From: Nocardioides sp. SR21
Lineage (GTDB): Bacteria > Actinomycetota > Actinomycetes > Propionibacteriales > Nocardioidaceae
DNA length: 64,000 bases
Direction of reading: 5' to 3'
Assembly: GCF_022761125.1 (NCBI RefSeq)
Contig: NZ_JAKWJR010000007.1
Location: forward strand, 309,771-373,770
The position numbers and the translations under genes were made by a program. Below the pieces are notes generated by a model. That model ran no database searches. It had not been told where the DNA came from and saw only the letters and a program-made list of their open reading frames with translations. Shown piece by piece: positions 45,773 through 54,200 of the stretch. Position 1 is the stretch's first letter. Each line of letters opens with the position of its first letter.

Positions 45773-47746
45773 ATGGCACGGATCTACCGCGACGCGTACG
45801 GCGTCCCGCACGTGCGCGCCACGACCGTCGCCGACCTCGCCGAGGCCCAGGGGCGGGTCACCGCGCACGACCGGGCCTGGCAGCTCGAGCACCTCCGGCG
45901 CCGGGCGACCGGCACCACCGCCGAGGTGCTCGGCGCTGCCGGGCTGCCGTGGGACCGGCTCGCGCGGCAGACCGAGATCGCGGTGACCGCTCGGCGCGCT
46001 CACGCCCGGCTGCGGCCTGAGACCGCGGCGTTCGTCGCGGCGTACGTCGAGGGTGTGAACGCCGGCCTGCACGGCGACGCCCCCGAGCTGCGACAGCTCG
46101 GCATCGAGCCGGCCGCCTGGGAGCCGTGGACGCCGCTCGCGGTGTTCCTCGCCCAGCACCTGCTGTTCGCGAGCCTGCCCGGGAAGCTGTGGGAGTCGCG
46201 CGCCCGCCAGGTGCTCGGCGAGGACGCCCGGCTGCTGTCGCACGAGGGTCCCCTCACCAGTGGCAGCAACGCCTGGGCGGTCGGAGGCGAGCGGACCGCG
46301 ACCGGGTTCCCGCTGATCGGCGGCGACCCGCACCGCGGGCTGGAGAACCCCAACGTCTACCAGCAGGTGCGGCTGTCCTGCGACGAGTTCGACGTGCTCG
46401 GCTTCGCGTTCCCGGGTGTGCCCGGCATCCAGCACTTCGCGCACGCCGGCGACGTCGCCTGGGCGATCACCAACGCGATGGCCGACTACCAGGACGTGTA
46501 CGACGAGCGGCTGCGGCGTACCGACCACGGCGTCGAGGCGCTCGGGCCGTCCGGCTGGGAGCCCGCCAGCGTGCGTGTAGAGACGCTCGGCGGCGAAGAG
46601 CTGGAGATCGTGGTGACGGCGCGCGGGCCGGTCTTCTCCGGCTCGGTGGACGAAGGCCGCGGGCTCAGCCTGCGTGCCGCGTCGGTGGTGCTCGATGACC
46701 TCGGCTTCGACGCGTTCCTCCCGCTGCTGCGCGCCCGCACCGCCGCGGACGTGATGCGCGCGCTCGACGACTGGGTCGAGCCGGTCAACAACGTGGTCGC
46801 CGCCGACCGCGGCGGGGCGGTGCGCTTCCGCAACGCCGGCCGGGTGCCGGTGCGGCCCGAGGCCAACCGGCGTGGCGTCGTCGGTGCCGACTCCGCGTGG
46901 ACCGGCTGGCTCGACGAGCTGCCGGCCCACGACGTCGCGCCGGACGGGCAGGTGGTCACGGCCAACGAGCGCCGCGGCCCGGAGAGCGACCCGATCGGCA
47001 CCTCCTTCGCCCCGCCGCACCGCGCGGCCCGGATCCACGCGCTGCTCGACGACCGCAGCGACCTGACGACCGAGGACTTCCGCGCGATCCACGACGACGC
47101 GCTGCTGCTGCCGGCGCCGCTGTTCCAGGATCTGGTGCGCGAGCTCGCGCCCGGGCCGGTGCGTACGGCGATCCTCGCGTGGGACGGCCGGATGGACGCC
47201 GGCTCACCGGGCGCGGCCGCGTTCGCGGCCTGGCGGTCCGCGCTCACCCGGCGGCTCGCGGCGGAGCCGGTGTTCGCGCCGCTGGCCGAGCCGCTCGTCG
47301 ACAGCGCGGTGCTCGCGCCGTGGTTCGACGTGACCGGCCGGGTGGGTCTGGCGCTCGAGTCGCTGGTCGACGCAGGAGCGCCGTACGGGATCGATCTGAA
47401 GGCGCTGGCGCAGGAGGCGCTCGACGACGCGGCCGGGCACGCCGGGTCGTGGGGCGAGACGCACGTGTTCAACCCCGTGCACGCGCTGGGGTACGCCGTC
47501 GAGCCGGTGCCGATCTCGGGCGACATCGACTGCGTGCGCTGCACGTCGTCGGTGCCAGGCACGACCGACGCGTGCTCGCGGGGCTCGGTCGCCCGCTACG
47601 TCTGGGACCTGGCCGACCGCGAGGCGGGCGGCTGGGTGGTGCCGCTCGGCGCGTACGGCGGCTCCGTCGACCAGCTGCCGCTGTGGGCGGCCGGCGAGCT
47701 CGCGCCGATCGTCACGGACTGGGACCGGCTCACCGAGGAGCCGTGA
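45773..47746 (+). CDS. Penicillin-acylase-family Ntn hydrolase, cytoplasmic form
   Basis: A 657-residue acylase homologue. It begins at once with IYRDAYGVPHVRA, the family's N-terminal strand, without a signal peptide. The catalytic Ser165 lies in TSGSNAWAVGG, the start of the beta chain after autoprocessing. GGDPHRGLENPN and WAITNAMADYQDVY supply further active-site elements. It starts 1 bp after the kinase stop. It is only distantly similar to the secreted acylase at 36-38 kb. The substrate is unknown; cytoplasmic acylases of this kind can act on beta-lactam side chains or N-acyl amides. Confidence 0.88.
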   Translation: MARIYRDAYGVPHVRATTVADLAEAQGRVTAHDRAWQLEHLRRRATGTTAEVLGAAGLPWDRLARQTEIAVTARRAHARLRPETAAFVAAYVEGVNAGLHGDAPELRQLGIEPAAWEPWTPLAVFLAQHLLFASLPGKLWESRARQVLGEDARLLSHEGPLTSGSNAWAVGGERTATGFPLIGGDPHRGLENPNVYQQVRLSCDEFDVLGFAFPGVPGIQHFAHAGDVAWAITNAMADYQDVYDERLRRTDHGVEALGPSGWEPASVRVETLGGEELEIVVTARGPVFSGSVDEGRGLSLRAASVVLDDLGFDAFLPLLRARTAADVMRALDDWVEPVNNVVAADRGGAVRFRNAGRVPVRPEANRRGVVGADSAWTGWLDELPAHDVAPDGQVVTANERRGPESDPIGTSFAPPHRAARIHALLDDRSDLTTEDFRAIHDDALLLPAPLFQDLVRELAPGPVRTAILAWDGRMDAGSPGAAAFAAWRSALTRRLAAEPVFAPLAEPLVDSAVLAPWFDVTGRVGLALESLVDAGAPYGIDLKALAQEALDDAAGHAGSWGETHVFNPVHALGYAVEPVPISGDIDCVRCTSSVPGTTDACSRGSVARYVWDLADREAGGWVVPLGAYGGSVDQLPLWAAGELAPIVTDWDRLTEEP

Positions 47747-48593
47747 GCTCCTTGGCGAACCAGTGCTCGGCGTACGGGTTGTCGTTGTAGCGTTCGATCG
47801 CGGTGTAACCCGCGCGGTCGTACATCGCGATCGCCTCGAGCAGGGTGCCGTTGGTGTCGAGCACGACGCGGGTGTGGCCGAGCCGGGCCGCCAGCGCCTC
47901 GAGCTCGCGCAGCATCCGGGCGCCGAGGCCGGCGCCGCGCCAGTCGTCCGCGACCCACATCCGCTTGATCTCGCCGGTCTCGTCGGAGAGGTGCTGGACG
48001 CCGCCGAACGCGACCGGCTCGCCGTCGCTGGTCGCCAGCAGGAACGTGCCCGCGTGGTCCGGCTCGCCCGGGTCGAAGCCGCGCGGGAAGCGGCGCCCGA
48101 GCTCGGCGAAGTAGCGGCCCACGGCCTCGCGAGCGACGGGGTCGGTAGGGGACACCTCGCGCAGGTGGACCGTCGCGGCGCGGACCAGCAGGTCGGCGGT
48201 CGAGAGCGCCTCGGTGAGCCGCTCGCGCTGCCGTGTCGTCAGCGGTCCGACGATCGCGCGGGCGAGCTCCTCGGAGCGGTCGTCGAGGTCGCGCCAGGCG
48301 TTCCTGCCGGCAGGGGTCAGCGTCGCCACCCGCCGGCGGCGGTCGGCCGGGTCCGGGTGCACGTCGACGAGGCCGTCGTCGCCCAGCCGGCGCAGCAGCC
48401 GGGTGAGGTACCCCGAGTCGAGGTCGAGCCGGTCGCGCAGCTCGCGGACCGTGGCGCCGTCGTACCCGATCTCGAACAGCAGCCGGGTCACGCCGAGTGG
48501 CCGGCCGGTGCCGAGGAACGACTCGTCGAGCGCCCCGATCCGCTGGGTGTAGGTGCGGTTGAACCGGCGCAGCGTGGCGGTGTCCTGATCCAT
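47730..48593 (-). CDS. MarR-GNAT fusion protein
   Basis: A 287-residue two-domain protein. Residues 1-140 are a MarR winged helix (ATVRELRDRLDLDSGYLTRLLRRLGDDGLV; wing ADRRRRVATLTPAGR). Residues 150-287 are a GNAT acetyltransferase with IKRMWVADDWRGAGLGARMLRELE as the acetyl-CoA loop and YDRAGYTAIERYN near the end. Such fusions are known in actinobacteria; the acetylated substrate is unknown. A palindrome covers the region just upstream of the ATG, suggesting autorepression. It overlaps the acylase gene tail-to-tail by 17 bp. Confidence 0.9.
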   Translation of the reverse strand: MDQDTATLRRFNRTYTQRIGALDESFLGTGRPLGVTRLLFEIGYDGATVRELRDRLDLDSGYLTRLLRRLGDDGLVDVHPDPADRRRRVATLTPAGRNAWRDLDDRSEELARAIVGPLTTRQRERLTEALSTADLLVRAATVHLREVSPTDPVAREAVGRYFAELGRRFPRGFDPGEPDHAGTFLLATSDGEPVAFGGVQHLSDETGEIKRMWVADDWRGAGLGARMLRELEALAARLGHTRVVLDTNGTLLEAIAMYDRAGYTAIERYNDNPYAEHWFAKELTAPR

Positions 48594-48594
48594 T

Positions 48595-48612
48595 CTCTGA
48601 CCATAGTCAGAG
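48595..48612. promoter_or_regulatory. Candidate operator/promoter of the MarR-GNAT gene
   Basis: CTCTGAC (48595-48601) and GTCAGAG (48606-48612) form a perfect inverted repeat around 4 bp. On the minus strand it contains TATGGT 6 bp before the ATG, a leaderless -10, so binding would block the promoter. Confidence 0.6.
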
Positions 48613-48693
48613 GATCGGCAGGCGTCGACGAGGGCCCGGCCCACCCGCCGCCGGGTGAGGCGCCACCACCCCGGGAGCGCGGACGATGGCGCC

Positions 48694-50283
48694 GTGAACC
48701 GGACCGCGCCGAGCGCCGACGACATCGGGACTCCCCGCCAAGGGATCCTCCTGGCGGCGGCGATGTTCGTGTTCGTGATCGACACGTCGTTCATGAACGT
48801 GTCGATCTCGGCCGTCGTCCACGACCTCGACACGACGGTGAGCGGCGTCCAGTCGGCCGTCGCGATCGAGGCCCTCGTGTCCGCGGCGTTCATCCTCATC
48901 AGCAGCAAGATGGGCGACCTGTTCGGGCGCAAGCGCGCGTTCGTCGTCGGCATGCTGTTCTACGCCGTGGGCGCCCTCGCGATGGTCTTCGCGCAGAGCC
49001 TGACGGCGATCATCGTCTTCTGGGCGGTCCTCGGCGGGCTCGGCGCCTCGCTCTACCTCCCGGCGATGCAGTCGCTGATCCACGGCAACTTCGAGGGGAA
49101 GGCCCGCGCGAAGGTCTTCGCGCTGGTCGGTGCGTCCGGAGCGATCGCCGCTGCGATCGGTCCCCTCATCGGCGGCTTCGTCACGACCGTCCTGTCGTGG
49201 CGGGTCGGGTTCCTCATCGAGGCGCTGATCATCCTCGCCGTGCTGATCGGGAGCCGCGGCATCCGCGACGTGCCGTACGCCGGAGACCGGTCGATCGACG
49301 TCGTGGGGGCGTTCCTGTCGGTCGTCGGGATGGGTGGCCTGGTGATCGGCGTCCTCGTGTGGCAGGAGGGCGGCGAGTCCGTCGCGCTGCTGCTCGGGAT
49401 CGGGTCCGCCGCGATGGCGGGCCTCGTGTACTGGCTCCTCCGACGCAAGCGTCAGGGCAGGCCCGTCCTGCTCGACCCGACCCTGTTCGGGTCCCAGCTG
49501 TTCCGGACCGGCGTCTCCCAGATCTTCCTGCAGCAGGTCGCGCTGGGCGGTCTCCTGATCGCCCTGCCGATCTACCTCCAGCTCGTGTGGGGCTACAACG
49601 CGCTCGAGGCGGGGGTCACCCTGGCGCCGCTGTCGCTCACGATGTTCGGCGTCGCGCTGCTCGCGGGGCGCAGGGCGGGCAGGCGGCGGGCGAGCAGCAT
49701 CGTCCGGGCGGGCTTCGTGCTGCTCGCCGCGTCGGTCGCGCTGCTGGTCCTGCTGGTGCCGCGGGCGGACTCCGGCTGGCACCTGGTGATCCCGCTGATG
49801 CTCGCGGGCGCCGGGCTCGGCCTGCTCGCGTCGCAGCTCAACAACTACGCCCTGGCCCCCATCTCGGAGGAACGCGTCGGCGAGGCGGCCGGCGTCACCT
49901 CGGCGACCGGGTCGTTCGGCCTGTCGTTCGGCCTCGCCTTCGCCGGGGCGATCATGCTCGCCACGCTGTCGATCTCCTTCACGAACCTGGCGGAGTCGAG
50001 CGAGGTGCTGCCGCCGGCCGACCAGCAGCGGGTCGCCCAGGTGCTCGAGGACGACGCGCAGGTGATGAGCGATGCCCAGCTCGGCGAGCTGCTCGTCGAC
50101 CAGCCCGAGGACGTCCAGGAGGAGGTCCTCAGCATCAACGACGACGCCCGGGACCTCGCGCTGCAGGTCGCGCTGCTCGTCGCCCTGCTCGCGGCGCTCA
50201 CCGGGATCGCCGTCGCGTTCCGGATGATGCGGCTTCCCGACCCCGCGCCCGCCGCCGCCGACGACAGCGGGAGCGTCCTCTAG
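48694..50283 (+). CDS. MFS transporter (DHA2-type, 14 segments)
   Basis: A 529-residue membrane protein. FVIDTSFMNVSISAVVHDL is the motif D region, ISSKMGDLFGRKRAFVVG motif A and ASGAIAAAIGPLIGGFV motif C. About 14 hydrophobic segments. An insertion of about 55 mostly acidic residues lies between the last two segments (EVLPPADQQRVAQVLEDDAQ and so on). The GTG at 48694 is preferred; an in-frame GTG 39 bp upstream is possible. Divergent from the MarR-GNAT gene, so it may be its target. Confidence 0.87.
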   Translation: MNRTAPSADDIGTPRQGILLAAAMFVFVIDTSFMNVSISAVVHDLDTTVSGVQSAVAIEALVSAAFILISSKMGDLFGRKRAFVVGMLFYAVGALAMVFAQSLTAIIVFWAVLGGLGASLYLPAMQSLIHGNFEGKARAKVFALVGASGAIAAAIGPLIGGFVTTVLSWRVGFLIEALIILAVLIGSRGIRDVPYAGDRSIDVVGAFLSVVGMGGLVIGVLVWQEGGESVALLLGIGSAAMAGLVYWLLRRKRQGRPVLLDPTLFGSQLFRTGVSQIFLQQVALGGLLIALPIYLQLVWGYNALEAGVTLAPLSLTMFGVALLAGRRAGRRRASSIVRAGFVLLAASVALLVLLVPRADSGWHLVIPLMLAGAGLGLLASQLNNYALAPISEERVGEAAGVTSATGSFGLSFGLAFAGAIMLATLSISFTNLAESSEVLPPADQQRVAQVLEDDAQVMSDAQLGELLVDQPEDVQEEVLSINDDARDLALQVALLVALLAALTGIAVAFRMMRLPDPAPAAADDSGSVL

Positions 50284-50318
50284 GCCTGTCCCGGGCGGAC
50301 GCTCGCCACGAGGACCGC

Positions 50319-51277
50319 GCTCGGGTGCGGGGGTCTCGACGACGCTCGCTGGTGCTCGCTGCTCGACCAGCGTTGGTCGAGCTTGTCGAGACCCGGTGGG
50401 TCGGTGTCGGCGCTCGGGTGCGGGGGTCTCGACGACGCTCGCTGGCGCTCGCTGCTCGACCAGCGTTGGTCGAGCTTGTCGAGACCCGGTGGGTCGAGGC
50501 TGGCGCTCGGGTGCGGGGGTCTCGACGTCGCTCGCTGGCGCTCGCTGCTCGACCACCGGGCGGGTGCTCGCTGCTCGACCGGCGTTGGTCGAGCTTGTCG
50601 AGACCCGGTGGGTCGAGGCTGGCGCTCGGGTGCGGGGGTCTCGACGTCGCTCGCTGGCGCTCGCTGCTCGACCACCGGGCGGGTGCTCGCTGCTCGACCG
50701 GCGTTGGTCGAGCTTGTCGAGACCCGGTGGGTCGAGGCTGGCGCTCGGGTGCGGGGGTCTCGACGTCGCTCGCTGGCGCTCGCTGCTCGACCACCGGGCG
50801 GGTGCTCGCTGCTCGACCGGCGTTGGTCGAGCTTGTCGAGACCCGGTGGGTCGAGGCTGGCGCTCGGGTGCGGGGGTCTCGACGACGCTCGCTGGCGCTC
50901 GCTGCTCGACCACCGGGCGGGTGCTCGCTGCTCGACCAGCGTTGGTGGAGCTTGTTGAGACCCGGTGGGTCGAGGCTGGCGCTCGGGTGCGGGGGTCTCG
51001 ACGACGCTCGCTGGCGCTCGCTGCTCGACCACCGGGCGGGTGCTCGCTGCTCGACCAGCGTTGGTGGAGCTTGTTGAGACCCGGTGGGTCGAGGCTGGCG
51101 CTCGGGTGCGGGGGTCTCGACGACGCTCGCTGGCGCTCGCTGCTCGACCAGCGTCGGTCGAGCTTGTCGAGACCCCGTGGGTCGGGGTCGGCGCTCGGGT
51201 GCGGGGGTCTCGGCGACGCTCGCTGGCGCTCGCTGCTCGGCCAGCGGGCGGGTGCACGCTGCTCGACCAGCGTCGGA
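50319..51277. repeat. Nine-unit tandem array of palindromic repeats
   Basis: Units begin GGTCTCGACG at 50332, 50425, 50518, 50637, 50756, 50875, 50994, 51113 and 51206, i.e. spacings of 93, 93, 119 (five times) and 93 bp. Each unit nests GCTCGACCA/TGGTCGAGC inside GGTCTCGAC/GTCGAGACC. The 119-bp form carries 26 extra bp that duplicate the GGTGCTCGCTGCTCGACC word. Units 6 and 7 share a variant (TGGTGGAGCTTGTTGAGACC); unit 9 is degenerate. It fills the gap between two convergent genes. Reading frames crossing it lack start signals and are repeat artefacts. This is the only stretch over 300 bp without a gene. Confidence 0.92.
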
Positions 51278-51280
51278 TCC

Positions 51281-54200
51281 TCAGTCGGGGACGGGCCCGG
51301 GAGTGGCGCGGTAGGTGACGGGTCCGGCCTGCTGGAGCAGGTTCGAGCCCCAGCACCAGCCGGTCCCGTCCGTGCGGGTCCCGCAGGTGGTGCCCTGGTC
51401 GCCGGCGTCCAGCTGGGCCCAGCTGCCGGGCAGCTGGAGGGGCGTGTCGCGCTGGGCCTTGGTGCCGTCCCCAATCTGGCCGTTGCCGTTCGTGCCCCAG
51501 CACCAACCCCGCTGGTCCGCGGTGACGCCACACGTGTAGTAGGACCCGGCACTGATGCTCACCCAGTCGGTACGGCTGCCGACCTGGACCGGGTTCGGGT
51601 TGCGCTGCGGGTCGGGGCTCGGTCCGCCGAACTGTCGGGCGCCGTTGTGGCCCCAGCACCAGGCGGTGCCGTCGGCGCGGGTCGCGCACGTGTGGCTGGA
51701 CCCGGCGCTGATGCTCGTCCAGTCGGTGCGGGTGCCGACCTGGACGGGAGTTCCCTGCACCACGCCGTAGCTGGCGTTGCCGAGCTCGCCGCTGTAGTTC
51801 GCTCCGCCCCAGCACCAGGCGGTCCCGTCGTCGCGCAGCGCGCACATGTGCTGGAACCCGCCGGAGACCGCGGCCCAGTTGCTGTCGGAGCCGACCTGCA
51901 CCGGCGCGTTGCGGGTCTCGGTGGTCCCGTCGCCGACCTGGCCGTTGGAGTTGTAGCCCCAGCACCACAGAGTGCCGGGCGCGCGGATGCCGCAGGTGGT
52001 GTCGCGTCCGGCCGCGAGGCTCTCCCAGTCGGAGGCCGTGCCGACCCGGGTCGGGGTGCTGAGCACCGAGTCAGGGATACCTGCGCCGACCTGGCCGTGC
52101 TGGTTGTTGCCCCAGCACCACAGGGTGTCGTCGGTGCGCAGGCCGCAGTTGTGGAGGTTGCCGACGGTGACGGTGTCCCAGTTGCTGCCGATGACCTGCA
52201 CAGGTCCGCTGGGGATCCCGGTCGTCGCCCCGTCGCCGAGCTGTCCGTAGTTGGTCCCCCAGCACCAGGCGGTGCCGTCGCCACGCACTCCGCAGGAGTG
52301 GAAGCCGGTGGACGGTGAGAGCCGGGTCCAGCCGGTCGAGGAGGTGACCTGGTACGGCGTCTCCTGGTCGCCGTCGTTCCCGTCCCCGACCTGGCCGTAG
52401 GCGTAGTCGCCCCAGCACCAGGTGGTGCCGGCGCGCGAGCCGCAGGCGGTCAGGTGCTCGATCGCCGGGCTGCGCCAGTCCGATGCGGTGCCGACCTGGG
52501 TCGGCGTCGTGAGCCGGTCCGGCGGGTGCGGTGTGCCGGCCTGGTCGGCGGTGTTCCGGCCCCAGCACCACAGGGTGCCCCCGTCGGTGTCGACATCGCG
52601 GACTCCGCAGGTGGAGCCGTCGCCGGCGGACACCTCGGACCAGTCGGACGAGGTGCCGACCCGGGTCGGCGTCGTCCGGGTCGTCGAGGTGGTGGTCCCG
52701 TCGCCGATCTGGCCGTATCCGGTGTTGCCCCAGCACCAGAGCGTGTCGTTCGAGCGGATTCCGCAGGTGTGCCCGTTGCCGACGCTCAGCCGCTGCCAGT
52801 CGGTGTCGGTGCCGACCTGCACGGGCACGGCCGACTGGGAGCCCGGCGCGCCGTTGCCGAAGGCGCCGCTACCCCAGCACCAGGCGGTGCCGTCGGTCCG
52901 GACTCCACAGCTCATGGTGGTGCCGACGGCGACGCTCGCCCACGTCGTGGCGGTGCCTACCTGGATCGGCGTGCGCTGCGTCGTGGCCGCGCCGTCGCCG
53001 ACCTGGCCGAAGAGGTTCCAGCCCCAGCACCACATGGTGCCGTCGGTCCGGATCGCGCACGTGTGGTGGTAGGCGGCATCGACGTCCGTCCAGCCGATGG
53101 TGCCGACCTGACCGGGGACCGCGGTCCCGGTGTTGCCCTGGCCGAGCTGTCCGTTGTAGCTCGCGCCCCAGCAGAACAGGCGGGCATCGACGGTGAGTCC
53201 GCACGTGTGCTCGAAGCCGGTGGTGACCTTCGCCCAGTTCACGCCGTGGGGTCGAGCGACGGTCTGAGGTGTCGCCGCCGAGCCGATCAGGCCCGAGCTC
53301 GAGACACCGAGGGCCTGAGGGTGTCCCCAGCAGCGCAGCGAGCCGTTGGCCCGTACGTCGCAGGTGTGGATCCTGTTGGTGGAGACGCCGGGTCTGATGT
53401 CGAGGGTGGCGGGGGCCGTCGGGATGGCGGTCGCGGTCGCGGACGTCGCGGAGACGTTGCCCGTCTCGTCCCTCGAGGAGATCGCGTAGGTGTAGGTGGT
53501 GTAGTTGGTGACGGCCGTGTCGAGGTAGCTGCTGTCCTCGTCGGTGGCGTCGGCCAGGATCGTCCAGCTCTGGCCTCCGTTGGTGGACCGGAAGATCCGG
53601 TATCCGGCCATGTCGTCCGGCTGGTTCGCGCCGGCCGGGTCCCAGGTCAGGGCCACTTCGCTGTCGCCTGCGTCAGCCGCCAGACCGGTCGGGACCGGTG
53701 GTGCGTCGGTGTCCTCCGGCGTCGACGGCGTGGCCGGCGAACGGTTGGACTCGTTGCCGGATGCGTCGACGCTGGTGACGGCGAACCAGTACTGCGTCCC
53801 GTTGGTCAGGCCGGTGACCGAGTGGTTGTTGGCGCCGAGAAGTCCGCCGACCTGGGTCCAGGGCCCGCTCGCGGAGCTCGCGACGTACACCTGGAAGCCG
53901 GCGAGGTCGGGTGAGATCCCGGTGGTCGTCCAGGACAGGTGGACCTGCTTGTCGTCGGCGACGGCAACCGGCGCGCCCGGCACCGGCGGGGGCGTGAGGT
54001 CGCGCGGCGTCTCGGAGACCGGAGTCGAGCGGTCCGAGATGTTGAAGTGGGTGTCGCGGGCCACGACGGCGAACCAGTAGGTGGTGCCGTTGGTGAGGAA
54101 CCCGATGGTGCGGCTGTTGCCGGCGGCGTCGTCGACGAGCTGCCACGGACCGTCCGCCGCGGGAGCCTGGTAGATCAGGTAGTCGCGCAGGTCCGCTTCC

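Noticed and set aside
50319..51277. Repeated peptides (VETPAPE/RPTGS types) in frames crossing the tandem array on both strands
   Set aside because: The 119-bp unit is not a multiple of three, frames are open on both strands, and no ribosome-binding site or codon bias is present. They reflect the repeat, not a gene.
50319..51277. Tandem array considered as a CRISPR
   Set aside because: Whole units are repeated; there are no unique spacers, and no cas gene lies in the window.
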